Positions 11,524 to 23,736 of a stretch of 64,000 nucleotides of DNA are shown piece by piece (position 1 is the first letter of the stretch; every line of letters starts with the position of its first letter). The stretch is taken from the NCBI GenBank assembly GCA_002682825.1, contig NOKP01000001.1, positions 1,700,464 through 1,764,463 of the forward strand. The letters are read 5' to 3'. A program made the translations under genes and the position numbers. Source of the DNA: Neonectria sp. B-13. Lineage: Eukaryota > Ascomycota > Sordariomycetes > Hypocreales > Nectriaceae. Below the pieces are notes generated by a model. It saw only the letters and a list, made by a program, of their open reading frames with translations, was not told the DNA's origin and did no database searches.

Positions 11524-12463
11524 TATCTTTCCATACCGAGTTGCAGACTAATAGAGGAGAAAATACACAAGCCCCGAGAATGGGCAAACTGGAAAAAGAC
11601 AAGAAACTGAAGAGGTTTGTGATGTTGCGAATAGGAAGCAGACTGTGACAAGAATAAAAGTGACAATGTTTGAGGATGGATTATTGTAGGGCGGATTTCC
11701 TTTCTTGGATTAGCGCGTTATTGAATGCCGGGGAGCTTATCCGTGCAACCTCACGATAAGGCCTAGAGCTCTCAGCTCAATGTACGTACCTCATCCCTGC
11801 TGCATCCGACTGGACGGGATTCTATCATCCTTCAATTGTCCCCCATTTCTCTTCATGAGAACGCTTACTTCTGCGCCAACTTTGTACGCTTGCAACTACT
11901 GACGATCCAAGGATTGTATCAGGTGGTATTCTTCTCCCCGAATAGGCGCCACTCTCCCGAAAGGGGGAACAAAGACCCGGACAACTTGGAGCCTCGAAGC
12001 AACACGTTTCATCCGCCGCCATATCTCGTACTGCAAGAGCGTCGAGGTCGGGTCTCTCAGGATTCTTTCAGCACTTTGGATCAATCTTATTCAACAACCT
12101 CTTTTCGTTCTTACCTGAAAGGTGGACAGAGATTGACAGCGTCGCCATTGGCACCATCGCCGCGCGGTCCTGGCTCTCCGAACGCGCGTCGGTGCATCGT
12201 TTCGCAATCCAGTCATTTCTGTCTGATGCCAACCCGGTTTTGCTCTCGAGCCTCAATTCATTCACTTGGTCCTCTATTTATTTAGTACAGTCTTGCAACT
12301 ACGCGAAGGGGATAAGCAGACGGTGGCACATAGACCCATGACCTAGACTTCGACATAGTCCTAGACTCATGATATCTCTCCCTGATTTACACTTTTGAAC
12401 CCTTGCACTCCATCACCCTCACCAGGAATCAGCGGGTTAAGAGAAGCGACGCTCGCTGACCAG
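11524..12463. other. Divergent intergenic region (CEM1 and OPT transporter promoters)
   Basis: 940 bp between two divergent starts. It contains small ORFs on both strands with no codon bias or recognisable domain. An in-frame extension of the transporter begins at a TTG near 12395, but the first ATG in frame is at 12464. Nothing else is seen. Confidence 0.55.
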
Positions 12464-15280
12464 ATGGCGGGCTTCTCGACCCCTTCTGATGGCGTCGGGC
12501 AAACCAACAGCGGCCCTAGTGGACGTTTGTCGACATCCTTTGACGCAGGCGACCACGGAGACGACCTAAAGCATCGAATGGCCCACTGGAATCAATCTGG
12601 TGCTCGCAACGACGATGACGATGACCAAGGTTCTGAATACGAGCTTCTTATGGACCCTAACCTCCCAGAAGAGTACGAAACACGACAGGATCGGCTCAAC
12701 AGGGACGACTCAAATGTTGACGACGAAGTTGGCTTGATCAAGGATGGGGAAGAGCAAGAGGACTCCCCCTATCCCGAGGTTCGGGCTGCTGTGCGCAACT
12801 ATGACGAAGACCTACCATGCAACACAGTCAGGGCATGGACCATTGGGTTGTTGCTGGTCGTTCTCGGTGCCTCCATGAACACCCTCTTTTCGCTGCGACA
12901 ACCCTCCATCGGCATCGGACCTCTCATTGCTCAAATCATCGCATGGCCAATGGGCCACGGCTGGGCAAGGTGGTTTCCCAAAAGAGAATTCAATACCTTT
13001 GGCATAAGATGGTCTCTCAATCCGGGCCCTTTCAACATCAAGGAGCATGCCATCATTGTCGTCATGGCAAGTGTGTCTTTCTCGGTCGCGTATGCCACGG
13101 ATATTATCCTTGCTCAGCTGGTATTCTACAAGCAAAATTTCGGCATCCCATTCCAGCTCCTTCTCGCCATATCTACACAATCTTTGGGATATGGTATCGC
13201 GGGAATGTTACGCAAGTTTCTCGGTATGTTGCTTCATAGTCATCATCGGACTTCAGCTAATGCGACAAAGTGTATCCTGCATCTATGATCTGGCCTGAGA
13301 ACCTGGTGGGCGTAACATTGATGAATGCCATGTACGAGTCGAATGATCAACCAGACCCAACCATCCTTGGGGGGAAGATGCATAGGTATAGGTGGTTCGC
13401 CATTGTCACTGGATGTGCCTTTGGCTATTACTTCATCCCCGGCTTTCTAGCCCAGTTCCTAAGCATCTTCGCAGTTGCTACCTGGTTGGCGCCTCAAAAC
13501 CCCGTGGTGAACCAGCTGTTTGGCGGTCAGACAGGTCTATCCATTCTCCCCATCACTTTCGACTGGACCCAGGTTGCTGGCTATGTCGGATCGCCGCTAA
13601 TTCCACCGTGGTACGTTGAAGTATTTTATCTCGTAAATGCACTGGCTTATATCTGTCCCAGGCATGCTATCGCCAACACCCTCATTGGTGTCGGAGCTTT
13701 CTTCATCGTCTTGTCATCCTTCTTTCACTACAGTGGCGTATGGTACTCGTGGTATCTGCCCATGAGTGATTCAAGTACCTATGACAATACTGGCGCCCCA
13801 TACAACACTTCGCGAATTCTGACTCCCGATTTCACCTTGGATGAGGAGGCATATAAAAACTACTCACCTTTATTTATCAGGTGTGTAAAGCCGAGTTCCG
13901 TTGAAAAGACACAAGGACTGATTTTTGAAGCACCACATTTGCAATGGCCTATGGTTTGTCATTTGCTGCCATCTCATCCCTCGTTGTCTACACCTATCTG
14001 CACAACGGCAAACAGATCTGGCAACAGTATAGGAACAGCGCAAGCGAGAAACCGGATATCCACATGAAGCTGATGAGAAAGTACAAAGAGGCTCCCACTT
14101 GGTGGTACATGGGCCTCTTTGGCATCGTGAGTTCTGGCTTCATCGTGCCTCGAGAGTACTCAACTGACCGTGGATGAAGATGCTCGCAATTGGATTATAC
14201 ACGGTACTTGGCTATCCAACGAATCTCACCTGGTGGGCATTTCTGCTGGCAATTGCCGTCTCATTTGGATTCGCCCTTCCGATTGGAATCATCCAGGCTG
14301 TCACCAATACCCAGATCGGCCTCAACGTTTTGACGGAGTTCATTTATGGTTATATCCAGCCAGGACGTCCTTTAGCACTCATGTTGTACGTCTCGAATAT
14401 GTCTTGATTTTCTTGCTGGCGAACTTATCGCTAACTTGGTGCTCATAGGTTCAAAACGTTCGGATACATCACCATGTATGCCCCAGAGATAGTCACATCC
14501 TTGAGAAGCACTAACAGCCATGCAGGTCCCAGGCCCTCAGATTCGTGTCGGACTTGAAATTTGGACATTACATGAAGATCCCCCCTCGCACCATGTTCCT
14601 ATCTCAAGTCGTTGCTACGACTTTCTCATGCTTCATCCAAATTGTTGTATTAAATTTTGCACTGAATACCATTGAAGATGTCTGCGAACCCCACCAGGAG
14701 GATCACTTCACATGTCCTGGTGGCCGAGTATTCTTTTCCGGTAAGCTCCTCCTACGGCGAAACAAGACACCTCTCTAACACACATGTGCTAGCCTCTATC
14801 ATCTGGGGCCTGCTAGGGCCAGCACGGATGTTCTCTCCAGGACAGATATACTCGGGCTTATTCTTCTTCTTCTTGCTCGGTGCCGTCACCCCAATCATCT
14901 TCTACTTCGCAACGAAGAAGTGGCCCAAGTCGCCGGCCAAGTATCTCATAGCACCACTCATATTTGGGGGCGCCGGCGCGATCCCGCCGGCAACGCCGCT
15001 CAACTACCTGTCGTGGGGCATGGTCGGCTTCGTCTTCCAGTTCTGGATCAAGAAGCGCCACTTCAGATGGTGGAGCCGGTTGAACTTCTTGACCTCATCA
15101 GCTCTGGACCTCGGGCTTGCGCTGGCTACCTTGTTTATCTTCTTCGCCTTTACGCTGCACGGCATAGACCCGCCCAACTGGTGGGGGAACAGTGTTGTAT
15201 CAACGACGATGGACGTTCAGGGGACGGCGGTGCAGATGCATGTGGCAGAAGGACAACGCTTTGGGCCCGAAGCATGGTAA
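12464..15280 (+). CDS. Oligopeptide transporter, OPT family
   Basis: A plasma-membrane proton-coupled importer of small peptides or related compounds; substrate range is not readable here. Exons are 12464-13223, 13271-13880, 13931-14126, 14180-14385, 14449-14475, 14526-14740 and 14793-15280. The six introns (47-63 bp) have GT..AG ends and keep frame; product 833 residues. The start is the first in-frame ATG; the upstream frame opens only on TTG. A hydrophilic Asp/Glu-rich N-terminus of about 120 residues precedes many hydrophobic segments. OPT signatures seen are IYGYIQPGRPLALML followed by FKTFGYITM, SDLKFGHYMKIPPR, and the C-terminal GGAGAIPPATPLNYLSW. Exon 5 is only 27 nt. The neighbouring convergent gene is a Zn2Cys6 regulator; a regulatory link is possible but not shown. 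Confidence 0.95.
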
Positions 15281-17085
15281 TGCCAGATGGTGGACGTGGA
15301 GTTTGTGAGGATGCCGACTTCATTCGCCAAGGGACAAGTCGGCCAAGTCGAGGGATGACACCGTGTACTCATGATCCTTGACAAGCTGGCCACCCATGGA
15401 ATCAACGTGACTAAGAGATCGACCTGCCCCTAAGACATGCCTCCATCCCGTTCCGAAACTTCAAATTGCTGTTAGATGCCGAAGCCTCACAGCCGAAAAC
15501 ATGACACTGCGCGCAGCCGAGACTGGTCCAGTCGGAAGCAGACCGCCAGCCTGTTTCTGCAGGCTTTTGCTTTTGATGAGCAATAGTCTGAGGAGGGGAG
15601 ATTCTGCAGACCTGCAGCGTCGTACATCAATGGCCAGCCACAATAACGCGTTACCGGCCCCCTCTCGGGCCTCTGTTCTGCGTGTCTCTGGAGGGAGTCT
15701 TGTGGAGAGCAAACACGCCAGCATGATGCGTGGGGTTGCTGCATATTTGCAGAGCAAGGCTAGGATTGGACGCCGACCTGGCTGAAGATTGCCCAGGAGG
15801 GCACATGCTGCGTAAGACCATTGCACATCTCAGACACCGGACCGGTTACACTACCTAGGAGAGGGGAGACTAGGACGCGGCCCAGGTCTATGCGTCGAAT
15901 CAGTGTCCGGAACTATCAATATCCGAATGGTTGGAGTAGCAAACATTCTGCAAAGTGCGTCTTCTGCGTGAACGCCAGGTGACGAGTCTCTTTTGCAGCC
16001 GAATCCTTGCATGCTGTTCTCTCTTTTCTCGATGAAACCCCGTGTCGCACATATGAGGTCCCTTGGTGTTGGTTTCCGTACATTCATACATGCTTCTGCA
16101 GAAATACTTGCCATAGGCCGAAGCGCCAGGGAGGACCATGTCCCCGCCTCTTCGGCGTCACCGAGACATTTCACATTACTTCGTTGTCCAACAGAGAACA
16201 GAAGAGCACGTGAAGTTCTTGTAATTGAGCCGCTAGATTGCTTCTTCCCTGCGACTCCAGTCTTCCATCCGGGTTACTGGGTCTGCGGCGCCACCTTCTA
16301 TCTAGTTACTAATGCGAATACTGTATCACCGTGGATGCGGAATGTCCCGTTCAGGACATGTTGGTCGCTCAATTAACATGAAGCACAGTCCTACACATTG
16401 AGTAATGGTCATCTAGCTGCACATTTGTACACACGCCATCCCTGTTCGACCGGCCAGCTGGTAAGCTTCATCGGAGAATTCGACCGGCTCCCCTATCGCC
16501 GTGCGCGTACGCACGTCATCTCATCAGGCTAGGGCAGCACAGGCATGTGGCTGAGGAAACAATGCCGTGTTCTCAGCGAAGATGCAGGCAGTCAGCTGCT
16601 GAGTTTAAGCCACTGGAGGATGATCCCGACGCTCAGGGCAATATGGATGACTATGATATGATCACAATGTCACCCTATGGCCACATTTCTACCACGAATC
16701 ATTATGACAAAGTGGGACGTGGCTTGGAAGAAATCTGGGTTTGCTGAATTAGCGGTCAAGATGCGTTGCATGATGCACCTGCTCTTGTTCATACGTTAGA
16801 CTCTATAAAGGTGGTTTCTCTCAAGCATTGACCAAGGGCGTCTGACTATCCAAGAAGGGATATTGTCTCTCCCAGGCAGATGGCCGAAGAATCCGAGAAC
16901 CTGGGACACTCACTTGAGCTTTGCAGGTAATTAGTGATATTCATAATAGCATGTGCTATGCATTTTCGTCGGAGCCTTGCACCAAGTTGCAAAAGTAAGA
17001 ATACGTATATAAGTAGATGATGATAGATTGACGCCAATGTCCCTCTCGTCCGTAGCCCCATTTCAACCCATCCTTGCACTCCCCC
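15281..17085. other. Intergenic region between convergent OPT and Zn2Cys6 genes
   Basis: About 1.8 kb between two stop codons facing each other, longer than two 3' UTRs need. ORFs are short, mostly under 130 codons, with no recognisable domain. No tRNA, repeat array or transposase signature was seen. Confidence 0.5.
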
Positions 17086-19871
17086 TCATCTCTCGTATTT
17101 TGCGCAGTCATCCAGTGGATACATAACTGCCGTGGAGTTAGTGACGATACCGGTAGACTGGTTCTGTGGCGTAGATGAAATCCCGGGGGTCACGTAGTTG
17201 CTATACTCCATTGCATCCCCTGTCTCGGTTGCGTGTATCTGAGCCATAGGCCCTGGTCCTGTTCCTGTTCCAGGCGTGTGAACACGGGATAATGACCCCT
17301 CCCAGAAGCCATCAAAGTGAAATTCATGTTCACTATGAAGGGATCCCGTGCCTCCTGGTTCACTCCCTTGCCGCTCTGACGTTATGCATGCTTGAGATAA
17401 GAGCGTGAGGCTGTTGACAGGCGAGACTGTCCCCCCTGCAACATCTGTTGAAATCATCCCGGGGGGGGGCCTCCCTTGGGGATTCATGGGGGCTTGCGAG
17501 ACGTGAGATATATCGGCTTCAGGTTCGCGTGGCGCTGAACGCGGGGATCTCGATGAGCTTTTTCCTCTTTTTGTGATTTGGCGATGGGAGGGCAAGCTCT
17601 CAGTTGGGTCATTCGAGGAACCCAGTGAGATCCTTGCGGGGTACACTGGGTGCGAGCGCTGGGTCGAACCTCCTGGTGTTGCCTGCTTCTGAAAAACGTC
17701 TCTAAATGACAAAAGGATGAAGACAAACCGACCAGCCTGAACATCAGTGGCAGAACAATAAGACATGATGTCCATGGCGTGAGTTATTGATTCCTCGTAG
17801 GCTGCGTTGCCATGCAGACACGCAAACTCGTTGCTCATAATGAGGAGTGCTGCTGTAAAGACAAAGTACCTGAGTTCATGTGAGAAGTGCAGCTCACTCA
17901 GTTGGCATGTTAACTTACAAAATGAACGGGTTGCGTTGGGGAAGTCTCTGGGAATCGAAGACCGCATGGGCCAATTTGATTGTCTGAGTCGAGGCGGCAA
18001 CGCAGGCTTCCGAAAATCTCTCCATTCGCGGGTTCTGTTCTAGAGCTGGAGGTTGGTTTCCTGTTCGGCTCTTCTGCGCCTTGATAAGCAAATACAAGAA
18101 AAAGGGCCTCGTGAGAAGAATGATGGAGTGACAGCCAAGGAGTTGGGTATGAAGAATCGCCATGCCCTGAGCTGGTGCAGTATCGCTCTTGAAGAGCTTG
18201 CTCGAGTCCAAGGCGTGGTGAATGTCGTTGGCCCAGCGCTTGCAGTCATCGGCAATGTCTTGGGCGACTTCTGTTGAGACCTGATGTTTCGAGTAGACCT
18301 TTTTGAGAATTTGGCTAATAATCCGGCTTGCTTGAACGTTGGCGTTGAGTCCATTGGAGCTAATAGTCTGGTCTCGCCGCATTTTTGCCTTGCTCGATGG
18401 TCTTGTCGGCGCTTCAAGAGAGTCTTCTGAACAGTCGTCTTCAGAAATCGCGGTCGGCCGGCCCAGAGACATAGCCAGAAATCGATCGAGCACAAACAAG
18501 CTTCTCCATAGGTTTCGCCTCTGTGCCAAATGATCCTTCCCGAAGATCATAGCTGTCTCTCGAACTTTGTGAAGACCCAATGCATGAGCAGACCGAACGG
18601 CCTGGCCTAATTAAAGGTGAGTTCACATCGAAGTCCATAATTTAAGGCTTGATACTAACCAAGGTGCACATATGCAGCGTTTCGCTTGGACACGGCCAGC
18701 GTGTACACAGACATGAGGCATAAGGCTTGGACAGTCCAAAAGTCTCCGTCCTCAAAACCAGCCAGGGGGTCACCCAAAGCCTTGGCGCTTCTGAAGAAGG
18801 CCTCGGCGTGGTCCACGTCCTGGGACCGAAGCTGGGTGACGATGTCGTGCTCGGGACTATTCTGAGTCGGTGTTGCCATAACAAGCCCAATTGACAAGAC
18901 AAGGTAGATCAAACAGAGATCTGAGGATTCTGCAGCAAGTGGATTTGAGTAGCATGAGCTCAGTGTCTGCTGAAATGATCGCCGATCAAATATGTCAATG
19001 AGGGCGTGGGTCTTTAGGCAATCAGAATGTTAGTGGACTTTGGCGGTCGAGGTATTCACGTACATTGGTGAAGAATGACTGTACAAGCACATCGGCCACC
19101 TTCTTTTCCGGTAGAATCCGTGCGGTTCGCGCTGTCTCTGGTATCGTCAAAGCGGCTTCGGTGATCTTGTGTCGACTAGGATCCACTGTGAACTGCGACG
19201 GGCCAGCCACGCTCTCAACAACCATGCGTATCAACTGAAGATACGACACAGTGGCAGAATCGCCTACGTATACTAAGGAACAGGTAAATGCGTAATACAG
19301 ATTACATCCAGAGGAAATCACTCACAGAGTCTTCCACTAGGATCTTGAAGCATTCTGTTCTGCCCATAGACTTCTGCCTCTTCACCTTGCCCCGGGAGCG
19401 TGGTGGGGAGGCTGAGGCCGAAGTCATCAGGAAAGCGGTGTTCCTGACCGCCGTTCGGCGGGCTGGTGTCTAAAACATTATGGTAATGGGAGCCGGTGGT
19501 TTGCCCAACATGACGACGCTTAGATGGCGGTCTGAAGGGACTTGAGTCGTCGGTTTCTGAGGGTTCGCTTTGCTTGTACGTGCAAGTCGTGTTTCGTTTG
19601 ACGCATGTTTGGCACGGTTTCGCTCCATTGCACTGTCAACAGAAGGGTCAGTAACTAACATCCCGGTCGATTTGTTGCCACTGCCAATTTCCCGAGTTTG
19701 CAAGGCAGGTCGAAGCATTAGAATGCCGTTGACGTCTGCCTGGGCATGAAGTGATGACGAAGGGGGCAGAACATTATTTTTACTTACCTTTTGTTTGCGC
19801 TGCTTGCAGGTGTCACAGGCCCGAGCTATCCTTTGTCGTTTATCATCAGGCACCTTGGGACGACGAGTCAT
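17086..19871 (-). CDS. Zn2Cys6 (GAL4-type) transcription factor with fungal regulatory domain
   Basis: A fungal nuclear regulator whose target genes are unknown. Minus-strand exons are 19871-19788, 19632-19326, 19272-19064, 19011-18660, 18606-17919 and 17869-17086; product about 807 residues. The first intron is 155 bp and splits the zinc cluster; the others are 49-53 bp. The cluster is a perfect C-x2-C-x6-C-x5-C-x2-C-x6-C at Cys19, 22, 29, 35, 38 and 45, and it reads in frame only when that intron is removed. The middle homology region (about residues 131-520) has YVGDSATVSYLQLIR, HALIDIFDRRSF, LCLIYLVLSIGLVMA, AVSKRNAAYVHLGQAVRSAHALG and RRNLWRSLFVLDRFLAMSLG, typical of the fungal_trans family. 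The C-terminus is Ser/Pro/Gly-rich and could be an activation region. Confidence 0.9.
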
Positions 19872-21253
19872 GGTGGGCGATCTGGTCAACACTGTCTGCT
19901 TGCCAACTCGTGTGTAATGGGACAGGAGAGAGCAGAGAGCAGACGACAGGTGGTAATAGAAAGAAAGAGTAGAAGAGAGAAATATAAAGAAGTTAAAAGG
20001 GATATGTGGCCAAATGTTGGAGGCGCCTATAAGATCTCCTGGGTCATGAGCCCAGAGCATAGGTTGGGGAAGGGAGTCGGCAGATTCCGGACTAATGCGG
20101 CCTCTGAACTACGCGGGGGTGGCTTGGGGGAGAGAGAAGGGTTCTAGAAGCAGCGTGACAGGCTTCTTATGCAACCAAGACGTACGGCAGTGGGGGGCAT
20201 TGAAGCTTTCGTTGGTGGCAAAGCAAGCACGAGTTTCTCGGCCCCAGGTCTGAGGAACAGGGTATGATATGAGCGGTGATGGCGTAGACCTTGGGCGTGG
20301 ATCTGACGGCGGTGTTCAGGACATGATAAACAGAGACCGGGCTGGGCGAACAGAAGGAGGGGAGTGTGCAAGAGAGGATGGGCGATATATTTTCCTTCCA
20401 ACGAAGTACTCAGTGGTTGGACCAACACACAGACCGGTCGGCGGCCAATAAGAGATCGTACCAGACCAACGAGAGAAGGTTTCTCGGTGAAATGCAACGC
20501 AATGACGGCGGCCCTCGGAATCGTCCGTCTGAATGCCTGTGGCGTGCTCTGGCTTGAGCCGCTTGATATGGCGGTGGGTGAGCCGTCGGCCGGTAAGACG
20601 GCGCCCTCGGAGATCCCAACCGTGTTTCTACTCGGCATCTCTCGCGTCCGTGACGCCTGGCCGCTTTTGTTTGCCAGTGTGTAATATCACTTTTATTGCG
20701 GGCGTGCAGCTAGTGTGTATCATCGTGGGGGATGTATGCGGCATACCACCATGTTCCTTGGGCGAGGAGCGATCTCCTGGAATGAAGTGGGGCCTTGTTG
20801 TCTGCCGGTGAGACTCAGGGCTCGGATGGCGCACTCCAAAACAACAGGCTCGGCTCCCCAGTCGGATATGAAGCCTGGAGCCGTGAGGGTGGCGGTCATG
20901 ATGTTGTGTTGGTGGCGGTCGTAGTGTTGTGTCGGTGGCGGCGTTGGTTGTGTTGTGTAAATCGACAGGTTCAGCCAAGAAACGGGCGCATGCTAGTCTA
21001 GTTCCCTTGTGTTCTTAGGCAGTCAGTCTACCTACCTACTAGTTGTTACCTTAAGTAGAAAATGAGTACACTCCTCGCGCTGCTTATTTTCTATCATAAC
21101 CATGGGGGAAGGGGCTAGGCAGCAAGGCACCGTCGTTCCAGAGACAACAACTTGACCAGATGACTAGGAACGTGACCATTTCAAAGCTCAATGTGAGGTC
21201 GTTCGTGGTCAGGAAATGAATACGTGAGAATTGGATAGTGCGAATACTACCAA

Positions 21254-21270
21254 GTACCTAGACTAGGTAC
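21254..21270. repeat. Short near-perfect palindrome rich in GTAC/CTAG
   Basis: The 17 bases GTACCTAGACTAGGTAC form two inverted arms of eight around a single central base. Further TACCT and TAGGT repeats lie around it (21030-21290). Similar GTAC-rich short palindromes occur near 27298, 46324 and 55534. Function unknown. Confidence 0.6.
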
Positions 21271-21552
21271 CTACCTAATTGATACAGTACTAAGTATGGC
21301 CCAGCGGATAGCCCGAAACGTTTGCGAGCAGGAGCATTCCAGAAGCCCAACCATCGCTTCTACGAGCACTTCCCTACGTCCGCCATCCAATCCTGGTCTC
21401 AGATCCCCATGGATTGTTCTGTCCAAAGGTCAGATGGCAGACGGCAGACGGCAGATGTGCCGCGTTCCCTGGGTGAGACAAGTGTTGGTTTGCTTCCATC
21501 TGGGCAACTACGGCGACACATCCCAACTTGCCCAAGTGCACTGTTAGGACCA

Positions 21553-21597
21553 TTTTTTTCCTTTTCCTTGTTTTCTTTTTCTTTTTCTTTTTCTTTT
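21553..21597. repeat. Polypyrimidine tract with CTTTTT units
   Basis: About 45 bases made almost wholly of C and T, interrupted by one G, with four near-exact CTTTTT units from about 21570. A simple repeat that probably arose by slippage. Confidence 0.8.
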
Positions 21598-23220
21598 GTC
21601 TTGGTGTAATTCTTCCCAATGACTAGGTTCTTGGACTTCCTCCCGACTGGAGGTTTGCTACATGCGCCACCGCCTCACCGAACAGATGAACAACTTCCTA
21701 CCGGTACTACTGTAAGCAGCCTGAAAGTGGAACGCTTAGGGACCCTTGTATATGCCTTGAAACTACCAACAGGTTGCATAAACTGGACGCCTCTATTGCG
21801 CTCTCCCGTACAGCCAAGCCCATGTGGGCATCTAGCTACACACATGGTTATCATCAGCAACCTGACAGACACAACCTTATATGATACATCTGACTGCGAG
21901 ATGTAGAGTCGCTGAAACGGAACACAAATCGAGGATGCCTCAAATCGTTGCATGGACCAGCCGTCATCTGCCCCAGGATTCACTAGGCAGTATCGAGATG
22001 TTCAGCAGCTCCCGAGCGGCGGTGTTACATCCGCCATCCCCTTGTTCCTCATGCCAATGGCCTGGCCTAATTACTCTTCTAGGGGGGGTGGGAGTGGGAA
22101 GCTTCATGAACTTCATTGGCCCGACCAGACACTCAACCCCGGCATCCTCTGATAGTGCTTCCGGCCTACAGAGAGGCTGATGTCTCACCACCAGCCCTCC
22201 AGCTTCTTATTGTCACGTCCATTGTGCAGCAACCGGCCGCCATCGGGTGTAACTAATTCCAAATTGTGCAGAAACTGGACATCTCCATTAACTGAACTAA
22301 AGCCCCTCTGACGGGCGGACATGCCAAAGGAGGCACCCCAGCCAACCAAACCAGTCTGGTGGATGGATGCCCAACAGACTTGGCCCGAAAAACCTTCAGC
22401 GGTCGGGTTGCCGGTTCAGTCTAAGACGGCTTCAGATGCAACTTGACATATCATCTTGCCCTCGCAACCAGGTGCATGGCTACACGACTAGTCGTTCTGG
22501 TGATTGGCGAGTTGGCGCAAGCACATGGGCACAATTGCTGGCCACATTGACGCCAATCCAATGGCTTCACTCAGGTCCAGCCCCACTCGACAGCTTGAGC
22601 ATCAAGGAGAAGGGCTTTTTACGTCAGTATGCGTCTGTCTTTACGAGTGTTTTACAAATGCAGCTTACAGTATGATCTCGGCCGCCTCACTGATTATCTA
22701 TGCAGCACATCCACTAGCGGCCGTTGGCAATACTTATCACCGTCACCACTCAACACCCAGTGGGGAACTCATGCAGAAAGCCCGGGGATCTTGATTAACA
22801 ACTCGCCTCTGCTTATGACCATTATCAACACGCATCACCCGGCAAGCCCTCGTGTTACATACTCGGTCAAGAATGAGTCGTCCTGGTGCCTTGGCCTAGC
22901 AAGCCTCGTCGCCCCATATGCTTCATGCCACTCACGGTATCTCGATGGATGTCTGCAGCACCTCTAGAACCCCCAGCAGAGTTTGTGCCCCTGTCCATGA
23001 CCATGACCAATGAACCGGTGTTATCATGTCTAATGAAGAAGCAAGGGCCGTTGCCGCCCTCCGGATACAAGTAGCTGTGAATGTATATTGATACCCTGGC
23101 GTATCTTTGGGTCGCATCGCAAACCAGGGCCACTTAGATCGAGGTTTCGCAGTAGCATCGAAGCTTTTATCGGCTTTAAGTCACGATACAGAATGTGGGA
23201 GGGTGCTATTAGGCGGTGCC

Positions 23221-23301
23221 AGAGGGGATGAATCGAACCTCGCTCATAGCCGAGGGTTGTAGTCATAGACCGGCTGTCAACCTAACTAGACTACAAGCCC
23301 C
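23221..23301 (-). pseudogene. tRNA-like relic (anticodon not assignable)
   Basis: Read on the minus strand, the segment has a D-arm-like TAGTCTAGTTAGGTTGAC (GTC/GAC stem), a perfect five-pair stem AGCCG/CGGCT in the anticodon-arm position enclosing 18 bases (room for a short intron), and a B-box-like GGTTCGATTC. The T stem has two mismatches, and the acceptor strands (GGGCTTG against the bases after the T arm) do not pair. I therefore read it as a decayed or chance tRNA-like sequence rather than a working tRNA. Confidence 0.35.
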
Positions 23302-23736
23302 AGAGAACAGTGATCACGAGGCCACATATGGCACCAAGATTTCCAGAAACGCTCAACGTAGAGTCAGACCAAATGTTGTGAGGCAACTAACAAGTCTTCA
23401 ATTCAATTGGGGATGCAATTCATCCATTCGAGATTGCTATGTATGTAATAATAATAAAAGTGCCAGCAAACATGGTATAGCATCCCAGCCTAGAAATAGC
23501 CATATTGTAGTGTCGCTGGTCAATCATCTAGCAAGGGCAGCTAAATTTGACGAGTTGTGCATTGGTAAGAGACAGCTGGAGTGTTTGACGGGTATTGTCA
23601 AATATCAACTCTACTTATGCATCCAAGCTGCTCAGGGTTTTCAAGGCAAGATCATTATAGAAATAAAGACGTTCAATTATTGCATCAATGTCTATAGGCG
23701 TATGATATAATTACAGGGAATCAAGCAATCTCCAAC

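Larger units (their letters stand above)
19872..23736. other. Gene-poor intergenic region
   Basis: About 3.9 kb between the starts of the minus-strand regulator and the end of the minus-strand protein X gene. ORFs are short and show no domain or codon bias. It holds a pyrimidine tract near 21553-21597, GTAC-rich short palindromes near 21254-21270, and a tRNA-like relic at about 23221-23301. The first several hundred bases must include the regulator's promoter and leader. Confidence 0.5.

Noticed and set aside
12395..12463. N-terminal extension of the OPT transporter
   Set aside because: It opens on TTG; the first in-frame ATG is at 12464.
19262..19274. Alternative acceptor at 19262-19266 for the second intron of the Zn2Cys6 gene
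   Set aside because: It keeps frame but removes the YVG of the conserved YVGDSAT strand; the upstream TTCCTTAG acceptor restores it.
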